This document shows, in pieces, positions 14,765 to 21,867 of a DNA stretch of 29,091 nt (its first letter is position 1; the number at the start of each line of letters is the position of its first letter). The translations under genes and the position numbers were made by a program. A model generated the notes under the pieces. The model was given only the letters and a program-made list of their open reading frames with translations, did no database searches and was not told the origin of the DNA. The stretch comes from DSXF01 sp964387495 (GTDB taxonomy: Bacteria; Chloroflexota; Anaerolineae; Anaerolineales; Villigracilaceae): the NCBI GenBank assembly GCA_964387495.1, contig CAYLXB010000044.1:1-29091 (forward strand). Direction: 5' to 3'.

Positions 14765-15154
14765 CTACCCCAGCCAAGTCAGCAGCCGCAGCCCGCCCAC
14801 CCGCTTGAAATGCCTGTGATTGTTGCTCAAGAGCGGCAGGTTGTTTTCCAGGGCAATACTGGCAATCTGCATATCGAGATCATCCAGGAGTTCTCCCCTG
14901 GCCTCCAGTTCGGCTTTCAAAACCCCAAAGCGCCGGCCAGCCGGTTCGTCGAAGGGCAGGACGGCCAGGGCGGATAACAAGACTTCCACCCGCGCCAGGT
15001 TGTCCTCCCGGTGAGCAGAGCGGCTGGCCCCATGGATCAATTCCGCCACACTGATCGCAGTGACAGCCAATTCCTCCTCCGGCGGCACATGCTGGCGCAG
15101 GTCAAGCTGGCCGCGCAGGATGGCGATGCAGTGGTCGGTATCCAGGATTTTCAT
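14765..15154 (-). CDS. vapC: VapC-type PIN-domain toxin
   Basis: A 129-aa PIN-domain ribonuclease. Acidic residues match the family: D5 in KILDTD, E38 in SVAELIHG, and D94 in DDLDMQIASIA. The C-terminal SNNHRHFKRVGGL is the usual last PIN motif. VapC toxins cleave tRNA or rRNA and are neutralised by the paired antitoxin. The start overlaps the antitoxin stop by 4 bases (ATGA, 15151-15154), which is typical translational coupling. The active site appears intact. Confidence 0.9.
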   Translation of the reverse strand: MKILDTDHCIAILRGQLDLRQHVPPEEELAVTAISVAELIHGASRSAHREDNLARVEVLLSALAVLPFDEPAGRRFGVLKAELEARGELLDDLDMQIASIALENNLPLLSNNHRHFKRVGGLRLLTWLG

Positions 15155-15495
15155 AAATCTACTGCCGGACGGGTGGATTTGCGTTTGCGGTTTTTCTTCA
15201 CCGTTTCGTCCAAACCAGCCAGGTCAGCCTCACCTTTCCATAGTCCAAAGGCTGCCATGACGGGATGAACTTTGCCGGTCTCAATGCTTTCCAGCAGTTG
15301 CGCAGATTGTCCCAGGGTTTGCGCCAGGCGGCGGGCGATCTCGGCAGAACGTTCCAGGCGCGCCAGTTCCCCGGCGCCAATAATGGCCGCCAGCGGACGC
15401 TCACGGCGCAGGATCACAAAGCGCTCCCCGCTGGAGGCGCGTGACAAAAACTCAGAAAAACGGCTCTTGGCTTCCGATATATTGATGGTTTCCAT
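15151..15495 (-). CDS. vapB: Phd/YefM-type antitoxin (VapB)
   Basis: A 114-aa protein. Residues 1-55 match the Phd/YefM DNA-binding fold (INISEAKSRFSEFLSRASSG, then GERFVILRRERPLAAIIG). The C-terminal 50 residues should be the toxin-binding tail, ending in a very basic KKNRKRKS stretch. AGGAG lies 6 bases before the ATG, inside the operator palindrome. It is the first gene of the vapB-vapC-xre operon and is probably autorepressed. Confidence 0.9.
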   Translation of the reverse strand: METINISEAKSRFSEFLSRASSGERFVILRRERPLAAIIGAGELARLERSAEIARRLAQTLGQSAQLLESIETGKVHPVMAAFGLWKGEADLAGLDETVKKNRKRKSTRPAVDL

Positions 15496-15502
15496 ATCAA
15501 GC

Positions 15503-15539
15503 TCCTAACAGGTCATAATGACCTGTTAGGATTATACCA
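15503..15539 (-). promoter_or_regulatory. vapBC promoter and palindromic operator
   Basis: On the minus strand TGGTATAAT (15531-15539) is an extended -10 promoter. It abuts a perfect 13-bp inverted repeat (tcctaacaggtca-taa-tgacctgttagga, 15503-15531) that also contains the AGGAG ribosome site of vapB. Antitoxin binding here would block transcription. The first bases of the dyad overlap the -10 box. No good -35 box is seen, consistent with an extended -10 promoter. Confidence 0.75.
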
Positions 15540-15555
15540 TCCCTGAAGCCTTTCC

Positions 15556-15815
15556 TTATGACAAACCCGGATTCATCACCCAATGCGTCAAGGCCATTAT
15601 TTCATCGGCAGACAGGGTTTTCACCCGCAGCCGATACTGCTGGCAGATCCCCTCCAGCCCTTCCCACCAGGCCAGACCTTCATCTCCAAGAAACACGAAT
15701 TCCAGCACCGTCCGGCGGACGAATGGCAGCGGGTACTCCTGCACTGCCAGGGCAAGCCCCTGGTGCAAACTCTCCAGGCCCTTGCTGGCAATCCAGGCCA
15801 GTTTTTTACCTTCTC
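15556..15815 (-). pseudogene. Truncated paralogue of the 170-aa ATPase-operon protein
   Basis: The last 70 codons (MHQGLALAVQEYPLPFVRRT to the stop) closely match the C-terminal half of the protein at 26567-27079 (QQGLTLAVQEYPLPFVRRT), at roughly 80 percent of bases by eye. Upstream, EKVKNW matches EQVKGW of the intact gene but in another frame, so there is a frameshift near 15795. The N-terminal half is gone. It lies on the same strand as the intact copy, 11 kb away. Confidence 0.75.
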
Positions 15816-15836
15816 ATTGTTCCATGTATTGACGAG

Positions 15837-15866
15837 AGGGCTGCTTTTATCAAGCAGCCCTTTTTG
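15837..15866 (+). terminator. Rho-independent terminator without obvious gene
   Basis: The 10-bp stem AGGGCTGCTT/AAGCAGCCCT with loop TTATC is followed by a T tract on the plus strand. No plus-strand gene ends just upstream; the nearest ends at 14428. It may insulate the downstream secreted-protein gene from readthrough or be left over from a lost gene. Confidence 0.6.
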
Positions 15867-16260
15867 TTACGTAAAGCACTCTCTTGAACTCTGCAGGGCT
15901 ATTCTAGGTATCAAGCGTTGTCCAGCACAACCTCGTGGGTAACCAAACAAACAGGCCACCCATAAAAAACTTGTAGACAGAACCTTCTTTGATGTAAGCG
16001 ATTTCGTCAGCTTCACATGCCTGACCGTAAGGCGGTGGTCAAGGATAAATACCGGATTCCCGTTATCCTGTGGATAACAAGATTCTCGCCCTGTTTCCGA
16101 GGATGTGAAGATGGTTTTTAGAAAACAAGCTTTTTCTGTCAGCTTTAGATTGCAAAAAGTCAGTTTCAAGGCCCAGAACGCGAGCGTTTTGTCAAGCAAG
16201 TGGTTTGGCAAACTCATAGAATGTTTATAAACCAAAATTCACAAATAGGAGAAAATTGGA
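15867..16260. other. Intergenic region upstream of secreted-protein gene
   Basis: About 390 bases without a supported gene. GTTATCC-tgt-GGATAAC (16062-16078) is a small dyad that contains one perfect DnaA-box 9-mer TGTGGATAA (16069-16077). Near the gene, TTGGCA followed 15 bases later by TATAAA is a weak promoter candidate. AGGAG precedes the start of the next gene. Confidence 0.4.
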
Positions 16261-18423
16261 ATGAAAACAAAACTTGTAAGCCAAATTATCGTTTTTCTGT
16301 TGATGCTGTTTTCACTGCTTCCCGCCCAAACTGGTGCCCAGGCAGGGAGTGAGCAATCCGCAGTGGCTGCAGCGAAGACGGCTGTAAGCGGCTATGCAGC
16401 TCCCTTGAAAACGGGAGCTAGAGTGAGCCTGACTACCTGGCATAGCGATGGCAGCCTGGATCGCATTGCATACGATTGGCGTTATGAAACCGGTGATGGC
16501 AATCGGGCAGTCTTTGCTCCCCATGCAGGCACAGTGAAAATGGTTAACCCCTATGCAGATTCTAAAACCAAGGGATGGGTGCAAATTTACGATGAAGTCA
16601 CTAATATGTGCATCAACATACTTCATCTGGATCGGGACATCAAGGTCAGCGTCAACCAAAAAGTCACCATTGATACGCAGCTCGGTACTTATACATCCGC
16701 CGATGGGCATACACATATGGGCGTGATCCCGGGGAACTGTGCAGGAACCTATGCTCATTCCCAGGAAGTGTCAGTGGTTTTTCAGGAACTGGGCGAGGTT
16801 CCATCGCAGCGAATCACTTTGGGTACTCGCGTCTACGTGATCGCGCGTTCGACTGCCAGCCTGAAATTCGTAAATGGTGGCAGTACCCCAACCGTCACTG
16901 CCAGCGCCATAAGCATGAAGGTGTCCGCTGACAATTTGAACGGAAAGACATTTCCGTGGGTTGTGTACCGCCCGCCATTCGCCGGTCTGCCAGAGGAGAT
17001 CCTGCGCGGCGAGGTAAAGGCCACATCCAATACGATGAGCTTCACGATACTCAATAATCCCATCCCGGGAGCCACGTACTTCCCGGTTGTTTCCCTACAG
17101 TCGATCACGGATGAAGATGCCCGGAAACAGCGCAGCGCCTGCTACAGTGCGACCGGCGGCGTCCAGTTGTGCGATAAGGTAGGCCTTGCAGTTCCAACGT
17201 ACGGGGCCGTCACAGTGTCAAAAAGCGAGAACCCGACCGTAGCTGCCGGAGGCTCCATTGAATTGCTGGCCAAATTTGGCAATAGCGGCACCACGGCTTG
17301 GAGCAACGGGGGCAATAATCCGGCTCGCATTGGCTTGGTCGACCCGGCTACGAACAAATACGATTCAGTCACCCCCTTCGTGTGCCCGGACTGGATTGGA
17401 AGCACCCGCCCGGCAGCGCTTTCGGACACATCTGTTGCATCAGAGGGTACCGGTACCTTCAAATTCAAGATCTGCGTTCCCGAAGCTACCACTCCTGGCA
17501 CTTATCGGATCGCCGTGATGCCGCTCGTTGAGGGAATCACTTGGATGCCTCCGGTAAACGGCGTCCCCGTCTGGGAGATCAAGGTAGATCCCGCTCCTAC
17601 CGTTCTTTCCGCCTCCACAAGTTTGAGCGCCTTGTTTATCGAAGAAGGCGAGGTAACGGAAGTCGTGGTTGGCTTGAACAAAGCGGAGTCGGTAACCGCC
17701 GCAGAAGTCGCCTGCACCTTGGATCCATTACTGGAAATCAGCGGTATCACGAATGGCGGCCAGTTCGGAGAGCAGGCTCTCCTGGCAGTCAACGGCCCAC
17801 AGAACGGTCTGCTGAAAATCGGCCTGGCTCCGGCCAACTCAGCCCAGGTGATTGCCAACGGCGAAGCGGTACGTTTTACACTAAAAGCACCCAAGGCCGG
17901 TCAATATGCTGTCGACTGCAAGGTGCGCGTCTCAAAAGGCGACAATAGCCTGACCGAAATCCCATCCAGTTCGGCTACCCTGACTGTCAACCCTCCGATC
18001 GTTCCTCCCAAAACGGGCACGACCTCAGGTACAGTCAACGCCGGGAAAACGGTCATGATCAGCCTGCTCAAGGATAGCAGCCTGGCAGCCAATATTTCGG
18101 CAAATTCCGATGGCTCCTTCCGCCTGGACATTGAACCTGGCATCTATACCATTGTGGCCGAAGCCGCTGGTTTTATGAAGGCCCAGGGCACGATCACTAT
18201 CGTTGCCGGACAATCGGTTGCCATGCCAGCCATCAGCCTGATCCCGGGTGATATTAACGGCGATACCCAAATCGACGGCGTAGATGTGATTGCCATCGGC
18301 GCCAATTATGGCAATGCCAGCCCTGCCGCCGCCGATCTCAACGATGATGGCGAGATCAACGTGCTTGACCTGGAAGTGCTGGCCCGCAACTATCGCCTCG
18401 CTGGACCTTCAGAGTGGAAATAG
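16261..18423 (+). CDS. Secreted M23-like protein with cohesin and dockerin modules
   Basis: A 720-aa exported protein. The signal peptide spans about 1-28 (IIVFLLMLFSLLPA). An M23/LytM-like domain covers about 50-165, with D72 in AYDW, HLD at 122-124 and HTH at 150-152; the His expected four before D72 is R68. A unit at about 200-305 is shared with the next gene. An NBR1/Ig-like unit covers about 315-442. A cohesin-like domain spans about 447-576 and a carboxypeptidase-regulatory-like unit about 588-658. A type-I-like dockerin has two calcium loops, starting GDINGDTQIDG (663) and ADLNDDGEIN (691). M23 enzymes cut peptidoglycan cross-links; the altered ligand makes activity uncertain. Cohesin plus dockerin in one chain allows self-assembly. 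AGGAG lies upstream and a terminator follows. Confidence 0.85.
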   Translation: MKTKLVSQIIVFLLMLFSLLPAQTGAQAGSEQSAVAAAKTAVSGYAAPLKTGARVSLTTWHSDGSLDRIAYDWRYETGDGNRAVFAPHAGTVKMVNPYADSKTKGWVQIYDEVTNMCINILHLDRDIKVSVNQKVTIDTQLGTYTSADGHTHMGVIPGNCAGTYAHSQEVSVVFQELGEVPSQRITLGTRVYVIARSTASLKFVNGGSTPTVTASAISMKVSADNLNGKTFPWVVYRPPFAGLPEEILRGEVKATSNTMSFTILNNPIPGATYFPVVSLQSITDEDARKQRSACYSATGGVQLCDKVGLAVPTYGAVTVSKSENPTVAAGGSIELLAKFGNSGTTAWSNGGNNPARIGLVDPATNKYDSVTPFVCPDWIGSTRPAALSDTSVASEGTGTFKFKICVPEATTPGTYRIAVMPLVEGITWMPPVNGVPVWEIKVDPAPTVLSASTSLSALFIEEGEVTEVVVGLNKAESVTAAEVACTLDPLLEISGITNGGQFGEQALLAVNGPQNGLLKIGLAPANSAQVIANGEAVRFTLKAPKAGQYAVDCKVRVSKGDNSLTEIPSSSATLTVNPPIVPPKTGTTSGTVNAGKTVMISLLKDSSLAANISANSDGSFRLDIEPGIYTIVAEAAGFMKAQGTITIVAGQSVAMPAISLIPGDINGDTQIDGVDVIAIGANYGNASPAAADLNDDGEINVLDLEVLARNYRLAGPSEWK

Positions 18424-18439
18424 ATATCTCTCGAACGAG

Positions 18440-18471
18440 GGCGGGCTGAAAACGCCCGCCTTAGCTTTTTT
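18440..18471 (+). terminator. Rho-independent terminator
   Basis: Stem GGCGGGC/GCCCGCC with loop TGAAAAC, followed by TTAGCTTTTTT. It closes the M23-like gene, so the next gene has its own transcription start or depends on readthrough. Confidence 0.85.
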
Positions 18472-18586
18472 GTCAGGCTTCAGAAGTAAAACGCAAGGTT
18501 TACAAGTCAAGTTGTCGGCTTCTCATCAAGTTTCCTTTCGGTTTGATGAATATACTAAAAATAAGCCAATAAAAAAGGAGCTAAGC

Positions 18587-20719
18587 ATGAAAACCAAGAT
18601 TATGATCCAGCTAGTAATCGTTCTTGCCGTAGTATTGGCTGCCCTGCCGCCCCAGGCTTCCAGCCTGGCTGCCACGGTAACCTATGATCGGGATGCCGCG
18701 GTAGACTGGGCGATCAATAACAATCGGAACGATGGGAAATACTACGGCGATGCAGAAGGACGGTGGTGTACTACATACATTACGAAAGCCCTGCAAGCCG
18801 GAGGGCTTCCCGGCATCACCATTATCAATTCGAACCCAGGGCTGGCAGGATGGTTGAAGGCACACCCCGATTATTGGGAACTGAAGACCTATGACCAATT
18901 CAGCCAGTTGGAAAAAGGAGATTTCATTTTCCTGAATAAACAAAGCTTCGATTTGAATTCCATTCCCATAGCGCACAGTGTTCTTGTTACTGGTCCCGGC
19001 ACCGGATCCGGCTGGAATGCAGAACGGCTGAATAAACCGCTCTCATGGTGGGATACCGACGCATGGCCATATCAACTAGGTATTCATATCAAAACTGGGA
19101 TCACACCCATAAAATTTGTAAACGGTGCAAGCACCCCGAGCATGACTACCACTGCCCTGAACATGACAGTGACCGCCGGTAATCTGAACGGCAATACAGT
19201 CTCGTGGGGCGTGTACCGCCCGGCATTTGCCGGTCTGCCCGAAGAGATCCTGCGCGGCGAGTTAAAAGCAACCAGCAACACCGCTACCTTCACGATGCTC
19301 AATACTCCTATTCCCGGAGCTACGTACTATACGGTTGTTTCACTGCAGTCGATCACGGACGAAGATCTTCGGAAACAACGCGATGCCTGCTACAGTCTGA
19401 CTGGCGGCGTACAGTTATGTGATAAGAGCATTGCGCTGGCTGCAACTCCGTCCCCGACATCCAGTTGTACTTTCTGCGAGCCCACCCGGGACCAGTTGAT
19501 CAGCACGACGGTGAGGGAGCAAATCTACTGGGATAGGATCTACTCCGGCAGTGTGGATGCCCTGCACTATGAAATGTGGCCGGTCTACTTCAGCGCCCAG
19601 CGAACCTTTACTGTGACCGCTGTTGCTACCAGCGGCGATCTTGTTCCCCTCATCGTTTTCAATGACAAAGACGGAGTTGAGATCACCCGCGGCCAGGGCT
19701 CCCTTTCCAGCACCCAACCGGCCGGGAACTACTACGTGGAAATCCGTCCGCAATCTGGTAGCGGGACTTATACCCTCAAGATTATTCAGGGAGCTATCCC
19801 AACGATCACCATCATTACTCCAAAGCCTACCGAAACCGCTATCAGCACGCCCACGCCTACTCTGCTTCCTTCTCTTTCAGCATCTGCGGTTTTGAGCGCT
19901 TCGAACATCGAAGTCGGTCAGACATTAGATGGTTCCATCCACATCAACAACATCCCCGCAGAAGGATTGAGCAGTATCGAGGTTGCATGCACCATGGATG
20001 GGGTGCAATTCAGCAACATCACGGATGCCGGCCGTTTTGGGCAGGATGCAGTGCTGGCAGGCGGCGTGGCGCAGGGAGGCAATGGGTTCCTGGTAGGGCT
20101 GGCAGGCAGCAATGGCAGCCGGGCGCATACGAGTGGGCCGGTATTACGCTTCACAGTCATGGGCGTTCAGCCTGGCCAGTTCTCTCTGGATTGCGCCGTG
20201 CGGGTTTCAAAAGGTGGCAACAGCCTGGCTGAACTTCCGTTCATCGCATCCAGCTTGAAGGTAACAGAAAAGACCACTCCCACGCCGGTTACCCCAACTC
20301 CAGAGCCTGTAAGTACTTTATCTGGCGCGGTGACCGCTGGCAAGCCGGTCACGATCACCATCACAGGCCAGAATGGTGTTGCATCGGTCATCACCGCCAA
20401 CCCGGATGGTAGTTTCATCCTGGAGGTCGAACCTGGCGTCTATAATATCGTAGCCGAAGCCGAAGGTTTCATGAAGGCCCAGGGCGCGGTTACGATTGCT
20501 ACCGGGCAGTTAGTCACCCTGCCGGTGATCTCCTTGATTGCTGGCGATATCAACGGCGATGGCGAGATCAACGGCGTGGATGTGATCGCCATCGGCGCTA
20601 ACTATGGCAATGCCAACCCCACTGCGGCCGATCTCAACAATGACGGCGTGATCAATGTACTCGACCTGGAAATACTGGCCGGCAATTATCGCCTTGCCGG
20701 GCCTGCCGAGTGGAAATAG
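18587..20719 (+). CDS. Secreted amidase-like protein with cohesin and dockerin modules
   Basis: A 710-aa exported protein with a signal peptide (about 1-29, QLVIVLAVVLAALPPQASSL). An amidase_6/NlpC-P60-like domain covers about 32-170, with C61 in RWCTTYITKALQAGG and H130 in IAHSVLV as likely catalytic pair. A unit at about 174-283 is nearly the same as residues 200-308 of the previous protein. A PPC-like beta domain (about 302-401) and a Thr/Pro linker follow. A cohesin-like domain (about 432-560), a carboxypeptidase-regulatory-like unit (about 577-650) and a dockerin (653 to end) with loops at GDINGDGEING and ADLNNDGVIN complete it. The ATG at 18587 is preceded by AAGGAG with 6-base spacing. 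It is a modular paralogue of its upstream neighbour with a different enzyme head, and is probably co-transcribed with the cohesin-FHA gene. Confidence 0.85.
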   Translation: MKTKIMIQLVIVLAVVLAALPPQASSLAATVTYDRDAAVDWAINNNRNDGKYYGDAEGRWCTTYITKALQAGGLPGITIINSNPGLAGWLKAHPDYWELKTYDQFSQLEKGDFIFLNKQSFDLNSIPIAHSVLVTGPGTGSGWNAERLNKPLSWWDTDAWPYQLGIHIKTGITPIKFVNGASTPSMTTTALNMTVTAGNLNGNTVSWGVYRPAFAGLPEEILRGELKATSNTATFTMLNTPIPGATYYTVVSLQSITDEDLRKQRDACYSLTGGVQLCDKSIALAATPSPTSSCTFCEPTRDQLISTTVREQIYWDRIYSGSVDALHYEMWPVYFSAQRTFTVTAVATSGDLVPLIVFNDKDGVEITRGQGSLSSTQPAGNYYVEIRPQSGSGTYTLKIIQGAIPTITIITPKPTETAISTPTPTLLPSLSASAVLSASNIEVGQTLDGSIHINNIPAEGLSSIEVACTMDGVQFSNITDAGRFGQDAVLAGGVAQGGNGFLVGLAGSNGSRAHTSGPVLRFTVMGVQPGQFSLDCAVRVSKGGNSLAELPFIASSLKVTEKTTPTPVTPTPEPVSTLSGAVTAGKPVTITITGQNGVASVITANPDGSFILEVEPGVYNIVAEAEGFMKAQGAVTIATGQLVTLPVISLIAGDINGDGEINGVDVIAIGANYGNANPTAADLNNDGVINVLDLEILAGNYRLAGPAEWK

Positions 20720-20781
20720 AAGTAAACACCTAATGAAAGAGATAGGGCGGCTTGTACCAGCACCCCATCCGGAGACCAACC

Positions 20782-21822
20782 ATGAAACCACTATTCTTTC
20801 TATCCATCCTCATGCTTACGCTGGGTTTCGTTTTCCCTGTTGCTGCGGAGACCGCGGATTCGGTTTGGATCGAGTCTGAGCAGCAATTTCTGCAAGTTGG
20901 CGAAACGATAACCATTACCGTTCGGACATCCGTGTCGGTTCCGCTCCAGGGGTATACCTTCCAGTTGGGCTATGATCCCGCATGTTTACAGTTGCAGGAA
21001 ACCACGAATCTTATCTCTGGAATGAATTCCCTGCCAACGCCAGAGGAAACAGGTTTTGTAGAAGCAACGTATTTTAGCGCAGTTCCTCAGGTTATCGATA
21101 CAGCGCTTGCAACAGTATCGTTTGTAGTTTTATCAGCCTGTGATACAGTAATCACTTTGCAAGATGTCAACCTGACTATCCCCGCCCCGGATGGAATGCC
21201 GGTTAAGCTCGTTCTCGATATACCGGTATCAGGCATTTCCTTCTCATTCGGGGGCATACAAGTATTGGCTACAAATACCCCGCCCCCATTAACAAGTCCC
21301 ACAAATATTCCCCAATCCACATCCACGCCCGGCCAGACGGCATCAACTCCGACCTCGCCCACAACACCGCCGCCACCACCCAGTCTTTCCTCCTGGTTCT
21401 TTGTTCTGATGACCTCGGCAGTTGGAATCATGGCAATCATTGCTGGGATCATGTTCAAGAGCTTGCGCCGTGTCTCTTCCCGCTCAACTCCAGCATCCAC
21501 CGCCTCGATGGGCGTCCCCATGCTCGTGTTTGAAAGAACCGGTGAAACCATTATCCTGGAGAAATTACCTGCTCGTATCGGACGCGGCAAGTCAAATGAT
21601 GTGAATCTTGCATTCCGGCATCTTTCCCGCCAGCATGCCCAGATCTATATCAACCATCAAGCCTTTTACCTGGCCGACTTGGGAAGTAAGAATGGTACAT
21701 TTGTAAATGGAAAGCGCATCCGGAATCAATCAATAGCATTGCATAACGGAGATAAACTAAAGTTCGGGCGTGATGTGCAGACGGTATTTCGGATACAAGT
21801 GGATATGGAGCTAACAATCTGA
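20782..21822 (+). CDS. Cohesin-transmembrane-FHA protein
   Basis: A 346-aa membrane protein. The signal peptide is about 1-22 (LFFLSILMLTLGFVFPVAA). An extracellular cohesin-like domain covers about 27-150 (GYTFQLGYDPACLQL, then ATVSFVVLS). A Thr/Pro linker spans about 164-200 and one membrane helix about 204-226. The cytoplasmic FHA domain (about 246-340) has all key motifs: IGRGKSND, SRQH (282-285) and SKNGTFVNG (302-310). Cohesins bind dockerins, and FHA domains bind phosphothreonine. GGAG lies 7 bases before the ATG at 20782; an earlier in-frame ATG at 20752 has no ribosome site. The gene follows two dockerin-protein genes and faces a Ser/Thr kinase gene. I read it as a receptor joining surface scaffold to kinase signalling; that wiring is inferred. 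Confidence 0.88.
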   Translation: MKPLFFLSILMLTLGFVFPVAAETADSVWIESEQQFLQVGETITITVRTSVSVPLQGYTFQLGYDPACLQLQETTNLISGMNSLPTPEETGFVEATYFSAVPQVIDTALATVSFVVLSACDTVITLQDVNLTIPAPDGMPVKLVLDIPVSGISFSFGGIQVLATNTPPPLTSPTNIPQSTSTPGQTASTPTSPTTPPPPPSLSSWFFVLMTSAVGIMAIIAGIMFKSLRRVSSRSTPASTASMGVPMLVFERTGETIILEKLPARIGRGKSNDVNLAFRHLSRQHAQIYINHQAFYLADLGSKNGTFVNGKRIRNQSIALHNGDKLKFGRDVQTVFRIQVDMELTI

Positions 21823-21867
21823 ACAATCCCATGTTATGACTGAATCGCCAGACTTGTGAGTGTAAGC

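Noticed and set aside
15867..16235. 122-aa minus-strand ORF upstream of the M23-like gene
   Set aside because: No ribosome site, no domain, and it covers what looks like a leader region for the plus-strand gene.
18290..18586. Upstream extension of the amidase-like gene by 99 codons
   Set aside because: It overlaps the end of the previous gene and its terminator. The ATG at 18587 has AAGGAG and is followed by a signal peptide.
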